64,000 bases of DNA from Cellulomonas terrae (GCF_007990265.1 NZ_BJWH01000009.1:1-64000); one strand, 5' to 3'; positions 8,281 through 17,515 are shown, counted from the first letter of the stretch. The notes: generated from the letters alone by a model not told the origin. Translations and numbers: made by a program.

Positions 8281-8811
8281 ATGGGCATGGCGACGGATCT
8301 GGTGAGCGTGACGGCGGACGAGCCCTGGCTGGTGATCGTCGCGACGGTCGGGCCCCTGGTGGCGGCGGTCGCCGCGATCGGGGCGCTGTTCGTCGGGATC
8401 CAGACCGTGCGGCAGCGCACGGCGGCGGACTCCCAGGCGCAGTGGTGGGCGCGCGTGCAGTGGGCGGCCGGGCTGGCGCTCGAGCCCGATGAGAGCCGGC
8501 GGTCGGTCGGGTTCGACGCCCTGGCGCTGCTCGCGTCGTCGCCGCTGGCCGGACCGGACGACCAGGCGTTCCTCGCGGGGCTGTCGTTCGACGCGCTGCG
8601 GGCGGTGCAGGAGCGGGGGACCGCCGACGACGTGGAGTTCGTGCCGGCCGACGACGAGGGGTTCGTGCGACCGTCCGACGCCCGGCCCGTCGTGGAGGTG
8701 ACGCGGTCCGAGGTCGCTGCCGCCCGGCTGCGGGTGGTGACCGACCGCGAGCGGGGGCGGACGACGCCGGCCTGGGTCGCCCGGCTGGCCGCGACGAGCG
8801 CGGGCGGCTGA
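8281..8811 (+). CDS. Single-pass membrane protein of unknown function
   Basis: A 176-residue protein with one hydrophobic segment near the N-terminus (about residues 15-42), followed by a helical region containing QTVRQRTAADSQAQWWARVQ and an acidic soluble domain. Short actinobacterial proteins with this 'TVRQRTAAD...WW.RVQWA' pattern are widespread and uncharacterised. The ATG at 8281 places the hydrophobic segment just after the start. It is monocistronic as far as can be seen. Confidence 0.66.
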   Translation: MGMATDLVSVTADEPWLVIVATVGPLVAAVAAIGALFVGIQTVRQRTAADSQAQWWARVQWAAGLALEPDESRRSVGFDALALLASSPLAGPDDQAFLAGLSFDALRAVQERGTADDVEFVPADDEGFVRPSDARPVVEVTRSEVAAARLRVVTDRERGRTTPAWVARLAATSAGG

Positions 8812-8846
8812 CGGAAAGCCGGGAAACACTTACTGGGTTGTCACTA

Positions 8847-8874
8847 TTGACACGTGACACCAGCCCGGTACCTT
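8847..8874 (+). promoter_or_regulatory. Candidate sigma-70 promoter for the secreted beta-helix gene
   Basis: TTGACA (8847-8852), 16 bases, then TACCTT (8869-8874) lies about 107 bases upstream of the beta-helix gene. The hexamers fit the housekeeping consensus (TAnnnT). TGTCA-ctat-TGACA (8839-8852) forms an inverted repeat over the -35 element and could be an operator. Confidence 0.4.
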
Positions 8875-8980
8875 TTGTCCTGGCCGGCAACAAATGTCCG
8901 GTGCACGGCGCCAACGGCGGTGCCTCCTCGCGTGCGGGGACCCGTCTCGCGACGTGCCCTGTGCGCAGAGAGGTCCCCCC

Positions 8981-10858
8981 ATGCACCTTGGTAGCCCCCC
9001 ACGTCCCGGACGCAGGCGGACGGCGACGGTGCTCGTCACCGCGCTCGCCGTCGCGCTCGTCCCGCTCGTCGCGGCCCCCGCCGCACAGGCGGCACCGCCC
9101 GTCGACCTCGGTCCGAACACGATCGTGTTCGACCCCAGCCAGCCGATCGAGGAGATCCAGGCCACGGTCGACGCCATCGCGACGCAGCAGGTGCCCGCCC
9201 ACTTCGGCGAGGACCGGTACGCGCTGCTGTTCAAGCCCGGCACCTACGGGACGCCCGAGAACCCGCTGCGGTTCGAGGTCGGCTACTTCACCGAGGTCGC
9301 CGGCCTCGGCCAGGACCCCGGCGACGTCGTCATCAACGGCGCGATCGAGGTCTACAACCAGTGCCTGCCGGTACCCGAGGGTGCGCCGGCGAACTGCATC
9401 GCGCTGGTCAACTTCTGGCGGTCGCTGTCCAACCTGACCATCCAGTACGCGGCCGGCGACGCCGACGGGTGCCGCAGCTCCGCCAACTTCTGGGCCGTCT
9501 CGCAGGCCGCCCCCATGCGCCGCGTGAACGTCACGGGCGCCAACCTCAGCCTCATGGACTACTGCACGGCCGGCCCGCAGTACGCGTCCGGTGGCTTCAT
9601 CGCCGACTCGACGCTGCCGTTCGTGGTCAGCGGCAGCCAGCAGCAGTTCCTCACCCGCAACGGCTCGGTGGCGGGCTGGAGCAACAGCGTCTGGAACCAG
9701 GTGTTCGCCGGCGTCCAGGGCGCACCCGCCACCGACTTCAGCCCGGTGGTCGGGGAGCCCAAGTACACGACGCTCGACACGACCCCGGTATCCAAGGAGA
9801 AGCCGTACCTGTACCTCGACGACGCCGGGAAGTACAACGTCTTCGTCCCCGCGGCGCAGAAGAACTCCTCCGGCGCCTCGTGGGCCACGGGCAGCACGCC
9901 CGGCAAGTCGATCCCGCTGAGCAGGTTCTTCGTCGCCAAGCCCGGTGACAGCGCCGCCAGGATCAACTCCGCGCTGGCCCTGGGCAAGAACGTGCTGCTC
10001 ACCCCGGGCGTCTACCACGTGAACCGGACGCTCAACGTGCTGTGGCCCAACCAGGTGGTCCTCGGGCTCGGGCTGGCGACGATCATCCCGGACAACGGGG
10101 TCGTGGCCATGCAGACGCTCGACGTCCCCGGCATCGACATCGCCGGGATCATGTTCGACGCCGGCACCACGAACTCCCCGGCGCTCCTGCAGCTCGGCAC
10201 CAAGCTCTCGTCCCTCGACGCCAAGCTGAAGAAGCCGCTCCTGAGCAGCGCGAACAACCCGACCGCGGTGCAGGACGTGTTCTTCCGGATCGGCGGCGAG
10301 GCCGTCGGCAAGGCCACCCAGAGCCTGGTGGTCAACACGAACCAGACGATCATCGACCACACCTGGGCGTGGCGGGCCGACCACGGCACCGGCGTCGGCT
10401 GGGACGTGAACACCGCGGAGACCGGCGTCCTCGTGAACGGCAACGACGTCACCGCGACGGGCCTGTTCTCCGAGCACTACCAGAAGTACAACGTCATCTG
10501 GAACGGCGAGCGGGGCCGGACGATCATGTTCCAGAACGAGCTGCCGTACGACCCGCCCGACCAGGCGTCCTGGCAACACGACGGCGTGAACGGCTGGGCC
10601 GCCTACAAGGTGGGCGACAAGGTCAAGGTGCACGAGGCCTGGGGCATGGGCGCGTACATCTACACCAACGTGAACCCGACCCTGCACGCCACCCGGGCGT
10701 ACGAGGTGCCGGTCACCCCGGGCGTGAAGCTGCACAACGTGCTGACGGTCTCGCTGAACGCGGCGGGCACCATCGACCACGTCGTCAACGACACGGGCGA
10801 CCCCGTGACACCGACGTTCGCAGGCCCGAGCACGGTGCTGGAGTGGCCCGTGCCGTGA
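8981..10858 (+). CDS. Secreted parallel beta-helix protein (pectate lyase/GH55-like)
   Basis: A 625-residue exported protein. Residues 1-38 are a signal peptide: basic start, long hydrophobic core and an AQA-A cleavage region. The mature part begins with NTIVFDPSQPIEEIQATVDA and has the repeated short strands of a right-handed beta-helix, with GTYGTPENPLRFEVGYFTEVAG early and a second helix-like block from about residue 330. Actinobacterial relatives are variously annotated as adenylyl cyclase, coagulation factor 5/8-like or pectate-lyase superfamily; a polysaccharide-degrading role is more plausible than cyclase. The ATG at 8981 follows gagagg. A hairpin terminator lies directly downstream. 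Confidence 0.76.
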   Translation: MHLGSPPRPGRRRTATVLVTALAVALVPLVAAPAAQAAPPVDLGPNTIVFDPSQPIEEIQATVDAIATQQVPAHFGEDRYALLFKPGTYGTPENPLRFEVGYFTEVAGLGQDPGDVVINGAIEVYNQCLPVPEGAPANCIALVNFWRSLSNLTIQYAAGDADGCRSSANFWAVSQAAPMRRVNVTGANLSLMDYCTAGPQYASGGFIADSTLPFVVSGSQQQFLTRNGSVAGWSNSVWNQVFAGVQGAPATDFSPVVGEPKYTTLDTTPVSKEKPYLYLDDAGKYNVFVPAAQKNSSGASWATGSTPGKSIPLSRFFVAKPGDSAARINSALALGKNVLLTPGVYHVNRTLNVLWPNQVVLGLGLATIIPDNGVVAMQTLDVPGIDIAGIMFDAGTTNSPALLQLGTKLSSLDAKLKKPLLSSANNPTAVQDVFFRIGGEAVGKATQSLVVNTNQTIIDHTWAWRADHGTGVGWDVNTAETGVLVNGNDVTATGLFSEHYQKYNVIWNGERGRTIMFQNELPYDPPDQASWQHDGVNGWAAYKVGDKVKVHEAWGMGAYIYTNVNPTLHATRAYEVPVTPGVKLHNVLTVSLNAAGTIDHVVNDTGDPVTPTFAGPSTVLEWPVP

Positions 10859-10876
10859 CCTGAGAGAGGTAGGCGA

Positions 10877-10915
10877 GAGGGCCCGACTGCGCGAACAGAG
10901 TGCGGTCGGGCCCTC
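10877..10915. terminator. Bidirectional terminator between convergent genes
   Basis: Inverted repeat gagggcccgac (10877-10887) and gtcgggccctc (10905-10915) separates the beta-helix gene from the convergent gene ending at 10914. It can serve both strands; its right arm touches the stop codon of the minus-strand gene. Confidence 0.75.
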
Positions 10916-11339
10916 AGTCGTCCGGCAGGGCGAGGCCGAAGATCTTGCGCCGCGGCGGTGCGAGGGTGTCGGCGCCCGGCTCGGGCGCGGGGAACCCGCC
11001 CGAGCGGGGCGGCCCGACCCAGAGCCGTCGCCCCTCGGCGTCGCGGTAGATCTGGCCCGCCGTCTCGAGCCGCGCCCGGCCGGCCGCGACGAGCTGCTCG
11101 CGGACGGACTCCTCGTGCGACGGCGGGACGAAGCCGACGGTCTGGTTGCGGCAGACGATCACGACGTGGTTGCCGTCCTCCGTCGCGAACGTCAGCTCGA
11201 CGCGCGCCGGACCCGACGAGCCGCGCTCGACGGTGGTCAGCGCCGCCGACAGGCCGGTCTGCAGCGCGGCCGCCTCGCCCGCGACGAAGCCGTCGCCGAC
11301 GTCTGCGGTGACCCGGCCACGGCGCGTGAACATCCTCAC
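10914..11339 (-). CDS. Hypothetical protein
   Basis: A 141-residue protein I do not recognise. It is mostly soluble, with an alternating strand/helix pattern in the first 75 residues (VELTFATEDGNHVVIVCRNQ looks like a beta hairpin) and a proline-rich C-terminal third. The start may be GTG at 11339 or ATG at 11333; the two differ by only two residues. It ends within the terminator shared with the beta-helix gene. The gene upstream on the same strand is a methyltransferase. No function is proposed. Confidence 0.6.
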   Translation of the reverse strand: MRMFTRRGRVTADVGDGFVAGEAAALQTGLSAALTTVERGSSGPARVELTFATEDGNHVVIVCRNQTVGFVPPSHEESVREQLVAAGRARLETAGQIYRDAEGRRLWVGPPRSGGFPAPEPGADTLAPPRRKIFGLALPDD

Positions 11340-11364
11340 GGCACCAGGGTCCCACCTGCCCGGC

Positions 11365-11967
11365 TCAGAGTCGGGCGACCAGGGCGTACCGCTCGTCGGT
11401 GACCGGTCCGCCCCAGAGCGCCTCGTCGGCGCCGAGCGGCTCCACCCGGAGCCCGCTCACCAGCGGGCCGACCACGGCGGCGAGATCGGACGCGGTGATG
11501 CCGACGTTCGTGGACCATCGGCCCTCGACGAGGACGAGGGCCCCGCCGGGGCGGACCAGCGAGACCCATCGGTCGAGCGCGGCCCGGGGGTCGGGCAGAG
11601 CCCAGACCACGTGGCGTGCGAGGACCACGTCGACCGGTGCGCCCGGGGGGTGCGCGGCGTCGCCGACGACGAAGGTGGCGTGGAGCCGAGCGGCGTCGAG
11701 CTTGGTGCGCGCACGACCGATCATCTCCGGGGACAGGTCGACGCCGGTGACCCGGTGGCCCGCCTGTGCGAGCAGTGCGGTGAGCGAGCCGGTGCCGCAG
11801 CCGACGTCGAGCACGTCCCACGGCCCGCTCGGGAGCCAGCCGGCCAGCCGGGAGGCCCACGCGACGCGGGTGCCGGGGTCGCGCAGACCGTGGTCGGGCT
11901 CGTCGTCGAAGGTCGGTGCCTCCGCGTCCCAGAACCGCGCGACGTCGGAGAGGTCGGAGGGGGACAT
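11365..11967 (-). CDS. Class I SAM-dependent methyltransferase
   Basis: A 200-residue methyltransferase of the Methyltransf_11/25 type. Motif I is VLDVGCGTGSLTALL, followed by the acidic residue in VTGVDLSPEM and the ARHVVWALPDP segment typical of motif IV/post-IV. The protein is short, with only the SAM-binding core and little extra substrate domain. The substrate is unknown. It lies divergent from the DGPF/ECF42 module, and the putative ECF42 promoter starts 15 bases upstream of its ATG, so a bound sigma factor could influence both directions. Confidence 0.85.
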   Translation of the reverse strand: MSPSDLSDVARFWDAEAPTFDDEPDHGLRDPGTRVAWASRLAGWLPSGPWDVLDVGCGTGSLTALLAQAGHRVTGVDLSPEMIGRARTKLDAARLHATFVVGDAAHPPGAPVDVVLARHVVWALPDPRAALDRWVSLVRPGGALVLVEGRWSTNVGITASDLAAVVGPLVSGLRVEPLGADEALWGGPVTDERYALVARL

Positions 11968-11981
11968 CCGTCCACGCTAGG

Positions 11982-12008
11982 TGTCGAAGACGGCCGTCGC
12001 CGTTCGAC
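11982..12008 (+). promoter_or_regulatory. ECF42-type promoter for the first DGPF/sigma module
   Basis: TGTCGA (11982-11987), a 17-base spacer and CGAC (12005-12008) match the -35 TGTCGA and -10 CG(A/T) elements reported for ECF42 sigma factors. It lies 65 bases upstream of the DGPF gene, so the module probably activates itself. The same arrangement with the same spacing precedes the second module. Confidence 0.7.
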
Positions 12009-12073
12009 GACACAGGTGAAGGCCGAGCCCCGGCACTAGCGTCGAGGTGGCCACCGAGCGAAGGAGAGCACCC

Positions 12074-12505
12074 ATGAAGGTCCTGGTCATGATCAAGGGC
12101 GACGGCGCCGACGAGGACAAGGTCACCCCGACCGACGAGATGTTCGCGGAGATGAACGTGTACAACGAGCAGCTCGTCAACGCCGGGATCATGCTCGCGG
12201 GCGAAGGGCTCCAGCCCAGCAGCAAGGGTGTGAAGGTCGTCTGGGACACCAGCGGCGAGGTGTCGGTGGTCGACGGGCCGTTCGTGGAGTCGAAGGAGAT
12301 CATCGCCGGCTACTGGGTCTGGCAGGTGAGCTCGCTGGACGAGGCCGTCGAGTGGGCGAAGCGCTGCCCGTCGACACCCGAGATGCGGTCCGAGCTCGAG
12401 ATCCGGCCGTACTTCGAGATGGAGGACTTCGCGAAGGTGGTCTCGCCGGAGATCCTCGCGAAGGAGCAGGCGCTGGTGGACCGGGTCAAGGAGCAGCACG
12501 GCTGA
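12074..12505 (+). CDS. DGPF-domain (YCII-related) protein, partner of ECF42 sigma factor
   Basis: A 143-residue YCII-related protein with the signature VVDGPFVESKE that names the DGPF family. DGPF genes are routinely found beside ECF42 sigma factors, and their biochemical role is unknown; the fold is a ferredoxin-like alpha-beta barrel related to muconolactone isomerase. An aaggag ribosome site precedes the ATG at 12074. The stop codon overlaps the ATG of the ECF42 gene (TGATG), so the two are translationally coupled. Confidence 0.88.
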   Translation: MKVLVMIKGDGADEDKVTPTDEMFAEMNVYNEQLVNAGIMLAGEGLQPSSKGVKVVWDTSGEVSVVDGPFVESKEIIAGYWVWQVSSLDEAVEWAKRCPSTPEMRSELEIRPYFEMEDFAKVVSPEILAKEQALVDRVKEQHG

Positions 12506-13761
12506 TGGCCGACGCGCGGCGGACGGTCGAGGTCATCTGGCGGATCGAGTCGCCGCGCCTCATCGCCGCCCTGACCCGGCTGGTCCGGGACGTCGGGCTG
12601 GCCGAGGAGCTGGCGCAGGACGCGTTCGTCACCGCGCTGGAGCAGTGGCCGGTCACCGGCGTCCCGGACAAGCCAGGGGCGTGGCTCATGGTCACGGCGC
12701 GGCACCGGGCGATCGACCTGATCCGGCGCGAGCAGAACCGGGACGCGAAGTACGCGGTCCTCGCGCACGGCCTCGCCGACGAGGGCGCGGCGGACCGGAT
12801 CGTCGACGAGCCCATCGGCGACGACCTGCTCTCGCTCGTGTTCCTCACCTGCCACCCGGTGCTCCCCCGGGAGTCCCGTATCGCGCTCACGCTCCGCCTG
12901 TTCGGCGGCCTGACCACGGACGAGATCGCGCGCGCCTACCTGGTGCCGTCACCGACCGTCGGGCAGCGGATCTCGCGCGCCAAGCGCACCCTCGCGGAGG
13001 CGCACGTGCCGTTCGAGGTGCCGCAGGCCGACGAGATGCCGGCGCGCGTGGGGTCGGTGCTCGAGGTCCTCTACGTGATCTTCACCGAGGGTCACGCGGC
13101 GACGAGCGGGTCCACGTGGGTCCGTCGGGACCTCGCCGACGAGGCGATGCGGCTGGGCCGGGTGCTCGCCGGGCTCCTGCCGCGGGAGCCGGAGGTGCAC
13201 GGGCTGGTCGCGCTGATGGAGCTGCAGGCGTCGCGGTTCGAGGCCCGCCGCGACGGCGTGCTGCTGCAGGACCAGGACCGCCGGTTCTGGGACCGCACCC
13301 TGATCGAGCACGGGCTCGCCGAGCTCGACCGCGCGACGACGCTGGGCAAGCCGCTCGGTCCGTACACCGTGCAGGCCGCGATCGCCGCGTGCCACAGCCG
13401 GGCGCGGACCTTCGAGGACACCGACTGGGAGGCGATCGTGGCGCTCTACGACGCGCTCACGCAGCTGACCCCGTCGCCGGTGGTCGAGCTCAACCGTGCG
13501 GTGGCCGTCCTGCACGCGGACGGACCGGAGGCGGCGCTGGCGGCGGTCGACGCGATCCGCCACGACCCGCGCCTCGCCCGCTACCACCTGCTCGGTGCCG
13601 TGCGGGCCGACGTGCTGGCGCGGCTCGGGCGTGCCGACGAGGCCGCCGAGGAGCTCGAGCGTGCCGCCGCGCTCGCGCCGACGCAGCGGGAGCGGAACCT
13701 GCTGATGGCGCGCTCCGCGGCCGTCGCGGAATCTCCCGTGCTCGATGTCGGAGGTGACTGA
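12505..13761 (+). CDS. ECF42-group RNA polymerase sigma factor with C-terminal TPR-like domain
   Basis: A 418-residue sigma factor. Residues about 10-75 are sigma region 2 (LAEELAQDAFVTALEQWP, RHRAIDLIRRE). Region 4 lies about 120-170 with LTTDEIARAYLVPSPTVGQR, and a long helical DUF6596/TPR-like extension occupies about 185-418 with PSPVVELNRAVAVLHADGPE. Length and architecture are those of the ECF42 group, which lacks an anti-sigma factor and is thought to be controlled through its C-terminal extension. It is coupled to the DGPF gene upstream and followed 5 bases later by an MFS transporter gene. Confidence 0.92.
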   Translation: MADARRTVEVIWRIESPRLIAALTRLVRDVGLAEELAQDAFVTALEQWPVTGVPDKPGAWLMVTARHRAIDLIRREQNRDAKYAVLAHGLADEGAADRIVDEPIGDDLLSLVFLTCHPVLPRESRIALTLRLFGGLTTDEIARAYLVPSPTVGQRISRAKRTLAEAHVPFEVPQADEMPARVGSVLEVLYVIFTEGHAATSGSTWVRRDLADEAMRLGRVLAGLLPREPEVHGLVALMELQASRFEARRDGVLLQDQDRRFWDRTLIEHGLAELDRATTLGKPLGPYTVQAAIAACHSRARTFEDTDWEAIVALYDALTQLTPSPVVELNRAVAVLHADGPEAALAAVDAIRHDPRLARYHLLGAVRADVLARLGRADEAAEELERAAALAPTQRERNLLMARSAAVAESPVLDVGGD

Positions 13762-13765
13762 CACG

Positions 13766-15037
13766 ATGGCGGACATGACCGAGGACACCCCGACGCAGAC
13801 TGCCGCGCCCGTCGAGGAACGGCCGGGGTGGCGCCGGGAGACGACGATCTTCCTCACCGGTCAGACGGTCTCGCTGTTCGGCTCGATGCTCGTGCAGTAC
13901 GCCGTGATGTGGCACCTGACCCTGGAGACCAAGTCCGGCGGCGTGATGGCCCTGTACGCGGTGTTCGGGTTCCTGCCGCAGGCCGTCATCTCGATCTTCG
14001 GAGGCGTCTGGGCGGACCGGCTGGACCGCAAGAAGCTGATCATCGGCGCGGACGCCACCATCGCGGTCGTCACCCTGACCCTGGCGATGTTCATGGCCGC
14101 CGGCGCCACCGACCTGTGGCTGATCTTCGTCGCCATCGCGATCCGCTCGGCCGGTGCAGGCATCCAGATGCCCGCCGTCGCGGCCCTGCTGCCGCAGATC
14201 GTCCCCGCGGACAAGCTCATGCGGGTCAACGGCATCAACGGCACCATCCAGTCGGCCATGATGCTCGTCGCCCCGGCGGCCGCCGCCGCCGTCTACGCCA
14301 GCATGTCGATCGTGGCGGTGTTCTACATCGACGTCGTCACCGCGGTCATCGGCATCGGCCTGCTCCTCCTGGTCACGGTGCCCCGGCTCGTCCGCTCCGA
14401 CGAGAAGCTCAGCTACTTCGGCGACCTCGTCGGCGGTGTGAAGTACATCGCCACCCACGCGTTCGTCCGCTGGATCCTCGTCCTGTACGCGGTCGTCTTC
14501 GTGCTCATCGTCGCGCCGTCGTTCCTGACGCCGCTGATGATCGTGCGGACGTTCGGCGAGGAGGTGTGGAAGCTCACCGTCAACGAGCTCGCGTTCAGCA
14601 TCGGCATGGTGCTCGGCGGGGCGGCGGTCGCGGCCTGGGCGGGGAAGTGGAACCGCGTGCGGATGATCCTGGTCTCGACCCTGGTGTTCGGCGTCATCTC
14701 GATCGGCCTCGGGCTGTCCACCAACCTGTGGGTGTTCTTCGCGTTCATGTTCCTGCTCGGTCTGTCCGTGCCGGCCTTCTCGACGCCGTCGTTCACGGTG
14801 CTCCAGGAGACCGTGGAGCCCGAGATGCAGGGGCGGGTGTTCGGGTTCGTCGGGATCGTGATGGCGCTGTCGATGCCGTTCGGCATGGCGGTGTTCGGGC
14901 CGCTCGCGGACACGTTCAGCGTGGAGTCGCTGCTCCTCTGGGCCGGGGTCGCGCTGCTGCTCGTGGTGGCGCTCGCGCTGGCGGTGCCCGGGGGCCGCCG
15001 CTCGATGCGCGCCGCGAACGAGCACGCGAGCGTCTGA
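13766..15037 (+). CDS. MFS efflux-type transporter (DHA3-like)
   Basis: A 423-residue membrane protein with 12 predicted helices. The loop between helices 2 and 3 has GGVWADRLDRKK, the MFS motif A (GxxxDRxxRK). Overall pattern fits the drug/macrolide efflux DHA3 group. The ATG at 13766 is preferred over 13745 because ggaggtg lies about ten bases before it and the earlier start falls inside the sigma factor gene. Its position in the DGPF-ECF42 transcription unit suggests that export of a compound is part of that sigma factor's response. Confidence 0.88.
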   Translation: MADMTEDTPTQTAAPVEERPGWRRETTIFLTGQTVSLFGSMLVQYAVMWHLTLETKSGGVMALYAVFGFLPQAVISIFGGVWADRLDRKKLIIGADATIAVVTLTLAMFMAAGATDLWLIFVAIAIRSAGAGIQMPAVAALLPQIVPADKLMRVNGINGTIQSAMMLVAPAAAAAVYASMSIVAVFYIDVVTAVIGIGLLLLVTVPRLVRSDEKLSYFGDLVGGVKYIATHAFVRWILVLYAVVFVLIVAPSFLTPLMIVRTFGEEVWKLTVNELAFSIGMVLGGAAVAAWAGKWNRVRMILVSTLVFGVISIGLGLSTNLWVFFAFMFLLGLSVPAFSTPSFTVLQETVEPEMQGRVFGFVGIVMALSMPFGMAVFGPLADTFSVESLLLWAGVALLLVVALALAVPGGRRSMRAANEHASV

Positions 15038-15121
15038 GCGCTGCCCGAGGGGCGCGCCACGGGGTCCCTGACGGTCCAGGTCTGCCCGGCCGTGCAGCCC
15101 GTCGTCGGGCAGGATGACGCC

Positions 15122-15763
15122 ATGCTCGCCCCGATCACGCTCACGGGCCGCCACGTCCGGCTCGAACCCCTGGCCGTCGAGCACGTCGACGACCTCGCGG
15201 AAGCCGCCGCCGAGGAGCGGGGCAGCTACGGGTACACCTGGGTGCCCGACGGGCTCGACGAGACCCGGACCTACGTCGAGGCCGCTCTGGAGCACGCCGC
15301 CGGCGGGCGGGCGGTGCCGTTCGCGGTCCGGCGGCTCTCCGACGACGCGATCGTCGGCAGCACCCGGTTCCTCGACCTCGAGGTGTTCCAGGACCCCGCA
15401 CCGTGGCCGCCCGGCATCGGCACCGGTGGCGCGCCCAGCGACGACAACCCGCCGTCCGTCGCGGAGATCGGCAGCACCTGGTACGCCGCGTCGGCGCAGC
15501 GGACGGCGATCAACACCGAGACCAAGCTGCTCCTGCTGACGCACGCGTTCGAGACGTGGCGGTCCCTGCGGGTGACGCTGAAGACGGATGCGCGCAACGC
15601 GGCGTCGCGCCGGGCGATCGAGCGGATCGGCGGCCGGTTCGAGGGCGTCCGCCGCGTGCACACCGTCGCCACGGACGGCGGTCTGCGCGACACGGCGTAC
15701 TACTCGATCGTCGCCGCGGAATGGTTCGTCGTCCGCGCCGGCCTGGTCGCCCGCCTGGCCTGA
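15122..15763 (+). CDS. GNAT-family N-acetyltransferase
   Basis: A 213-residue acetyltransferase of the RimJ/RimL-like GNAT group. It opens with LTGRHVRLEPLAVEHVDDLA, has the central beta strands with AEIGSTWYAASAQRTAINTE, and carries the acetyl-CoA-binding helix region with VTLKTDARNAASRRAIERIG, which is the family's R/Q-N-x-x-S-x-x-x-x-E-x-x-G pattern. Such enzymes acetylate protein N-termini or small molecules; the substrate is not evident. It is a single gene between the two ECF42 modules. Confidence 0.88.
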   Translation: MLAPITLTGRHVRLEPLAVEHVDDLAEAAAEERGSYGYTWVPDGLDETRTYVEAALEHAAGGRAVPFAVRRLSDDAIVGSTRFLDLEVFQDPAPWPPGIGTGGAPSDDNPPSVAEIGSTWYAASAQRTAINTETKLLLLTHAFETWRSLRVTLKTDARNAASRRAIERIGGRFEGVRRVHTVATDGGLRDTAYYSIVAAEWFVVRAGLVARLA

Positions 15764-15793
15764 CGCCTCCCGAGAAGCAGCCCCTCGCGCCGA

Positions 15794-15870
15794 ACGTCCG
15801 CACTCGATGGGTCCCAGCGCCCCGTTGCGCTCGCCACCCCTGACGTCCGCACATCGTCGGGTCCCAGCGC
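15794..15870 (+). repeat. Pair of imperfect ~28-bp direct repeats in an intergenic gap
   Basis: The sequence acgtccgcac followed by a few variable bases and gggtcccagcgc occurs at 15794-15820 and again at 15843-15870, 49 bases apart. The reverse complement of its first part (gcggacgtt) and partial copies continue to about 15930. The 173-base gap between convergent genes holds nothing else I can identify. It looks like a degenerate dispersed intergenic repeat. Confidence 0.5.
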
Positions 15871-15935
15871 GTCTTTGGGCGGACGTTGCGCTCGTCGGGT
15901 TGCAGCGCTCGGTCGTGCGGGCGTTGCGGCGGGGA

Positions 15936-17132
15936 CTAGGAGCCCCCGGTTGCCGCGCGTTGCTCGCGCAGGAAGTCGCGTTCCGGGTCGGTGGTGGTCA
16001 GGGTCAGGGCCTCGTCGTAGGCCGCGACCGCGTCGGCCGGGCGGTCGAGGCGGCGCAGGAGGTCGGCGCGGACCGCGTGGAACAGGTAGAAGCGCTCCAG
16101 CGGGAGGTCGTCGACGAGGGCGAGCCCTGCGGCCGGCCCGTCGAGCTCCGCGACGGCGACCGCGCGGTTGAGCGCGACCACCGGGCTCGGCGCGACGGAC
16201 ATCAGCTGGTCGTACAGCAGGACGATCTGCCGCCAGTCCGTCCCGGCGGGCTCGCTGTGCACCGCCTGCATCGCGGCCTGCAGCTGGTAGGGACCGAGGT
16301 GGTCGCGGCGCAGGCACCGGCGGACCAGGTCGCGGCCCTCCTCCAGCCGGGACGCGTCCCACAGGGAGCGGTCCTGGTCGCGCAGCAGGACGAGCGACCC
16401 GTCGTCGGACACGCGGGCGGCGCGGCGCGCGTCGGTGAGCAGCATGAGGGCGAGCAGCCCGAGCGCCTCGGGCTCGTCGGGCATGAGCTCGACCAGCACG
16501 CGGCCGAGCCGGATCGCCTCGTCGCACAGGTCCTCGCGGACGGGCGGACCGGAGCCGGTCGTGAACACCAGGTAGACCACCGCGAGCACGGCACGGAGCC
16601 GGTCGGGCAGGTCGGCGTCCGAGGGGACCCGGTAGGGGATGCGGGCGTCGCGGATCTTGCCCTTCGCGCGGACCAGGCGCTGGGCCATCGTCGGCTCGGG
16701 GACGAGGAACGCGCGGGCGATCTCCGGCGTGCTCAGCCCGCCGAGGAGCCGGAGCGTGAGCGCCACCTGTGCCTCGACGGACAGCGCGGGGTGGCAGCAC
16801 GTGAAGACGAGCCGCAGCCGGTCGTCGCGCACGGGTCCCTCCTCCACCGGGTCGTCGCGCTGGTGCAGCAGCGCCGCCTGCGCGTGCCGGTCGTCGCGGG
16901 ACGCCTCGCGGCGCAGCCGGTCGATCGCCCTGCGCCTCGCCGTCGTGATGATCCAGCCGGCCGGGCTGGGCGGGACACCGGCCGTGGGCCAGTGCTGCAC
17001 GGCCGCGACGAACGCCTCCTGGACGGCCTCCTCGGCGACGTCGAGGTCGCCGAAGGACCGCGCGAGGACCGCGACCGCGCGGCCGTGCTCCGCGCGGAAC
17101 ACCCGCGCGATCGCGTCCTCGTCAGCGTCCAC
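15936..17132 (-). CDS. Second ECF42-group RNA polymerase sigma factor
   Basis: A 398-residue paralogue of the sigma factor at 12505. It has sigma region 2 ([35 protein letters not shown]), region 4 with [20 protein letters not shown], and the long C-terminal TPR-like extension with [20 protein letters not shown]. The start is GTG at 17132, nine bases beyond the DGPF stop; no ATG fits. Like the first copy it lies directly downstream of a DGPF gene and has an ECF42-type promoter, but no transporter follows. Confidence 0.9.
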   Translation of the reverse strand: MDADEDAIARVFRAEHGRAVAVLARSFGDLDVAEEAVQEAFVAAVQHWPTAGVPPSPAGWIITTARRRAIDRLRREASRDDRHAQAALLHQRDDPVEEGPVRDDRLRLVFTCCHPALSVEAQVALTLRLLGGLSTPEIARAFLVPEPTMAQRLVRAKGKIRDARIPYRVPSDADLPDRLRAVLAVVYLVFTTGSGPPVREDLCDEAIRLGRVLVELMPDEPEALGLLALMLLTDARRAARVSDDGSLVLLRDQDRSLWDASRLEEGRDLVRRCLRRDHLGPYQLQAAMQAVHSEPAGTDWRQIVLLYDQLMSVAPSPVVALNRAVAVAELDGPAAGLALVDDLPLERFYLFHAVRADLLRRLDRPADAVAAYDEALTLTTTDPERDFLREQRAATGGS

Positions 17133-17140
17133 GGAGCCCG

Positions 17141-17482
17141 TCAGTAGCGGAACGGCCGGACCTCGATGGGCAGGCCGGTGGCGACCGCGATCCGACCGCC
17201 CCAGTCGAGGGCCGCGTCCAGGTCGTCGACGTCGACGACGGTGAACCCGCCCAGGTGCTCCTTGGCCTCGACGTAGGGGCCGTCGGTGGTGACCACCTGG
17301 CCGTCCGTCGCGCGCAGGACGGTCGCGGTGCTCGGCTGGTGCAGGCCTCCGGCGTAGACCCAGACGCCCGCGTCGCGCATGGCCTGGTCGATCTCGCCGA
17401 CGGCCCGCATGATCGGCTCCAGGAACTCGGGGTCCGGTGCGGGGCCGACGGGCTCGATCACGCTCAGCAGGTAGTGGCTCAT
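17141..17482 (-). CDS. DGPF-domain protein with DGPY variant, partner of second ECF42
   Basis: A 113-residue YCII/DGPF-family protein. The diagnostic motif reads [16 protein letters not shown], a conservative DGPY variant. The C-terminal [18 protein letters not shown] is also typical of the family. It is clearly related to, but shorter than, the DGPF protein at 12074. It lies upstream of the second ECF42 gene with only an 8-base gap. A likely ECF42 promoter sits about 50 bases before its ATG. Confidence 0.88.
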   Translation of the reverse strand: MSHYLLSVIEPVGPAPDPEFLEPIMRAVGEIDQAMRDAGVWVYAGGLHQPSTATVLRATDGQVVTTDGPYVEAKEHLGGFTVVDVDDLDAALDWGGRIAVATGLPIEVRPFRY

Positions 17483-17515
17483 CGCGTCCTCCTCGGGTGC
17501 GGCACCGGCCCTGCG

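Noticed and set aside
8281..8811. Phage- or plasmid-derived gene
   Set aside because: No integrase, attachment site or composition change is visible; it looks like an ordinary chromosomal small membrane protein.
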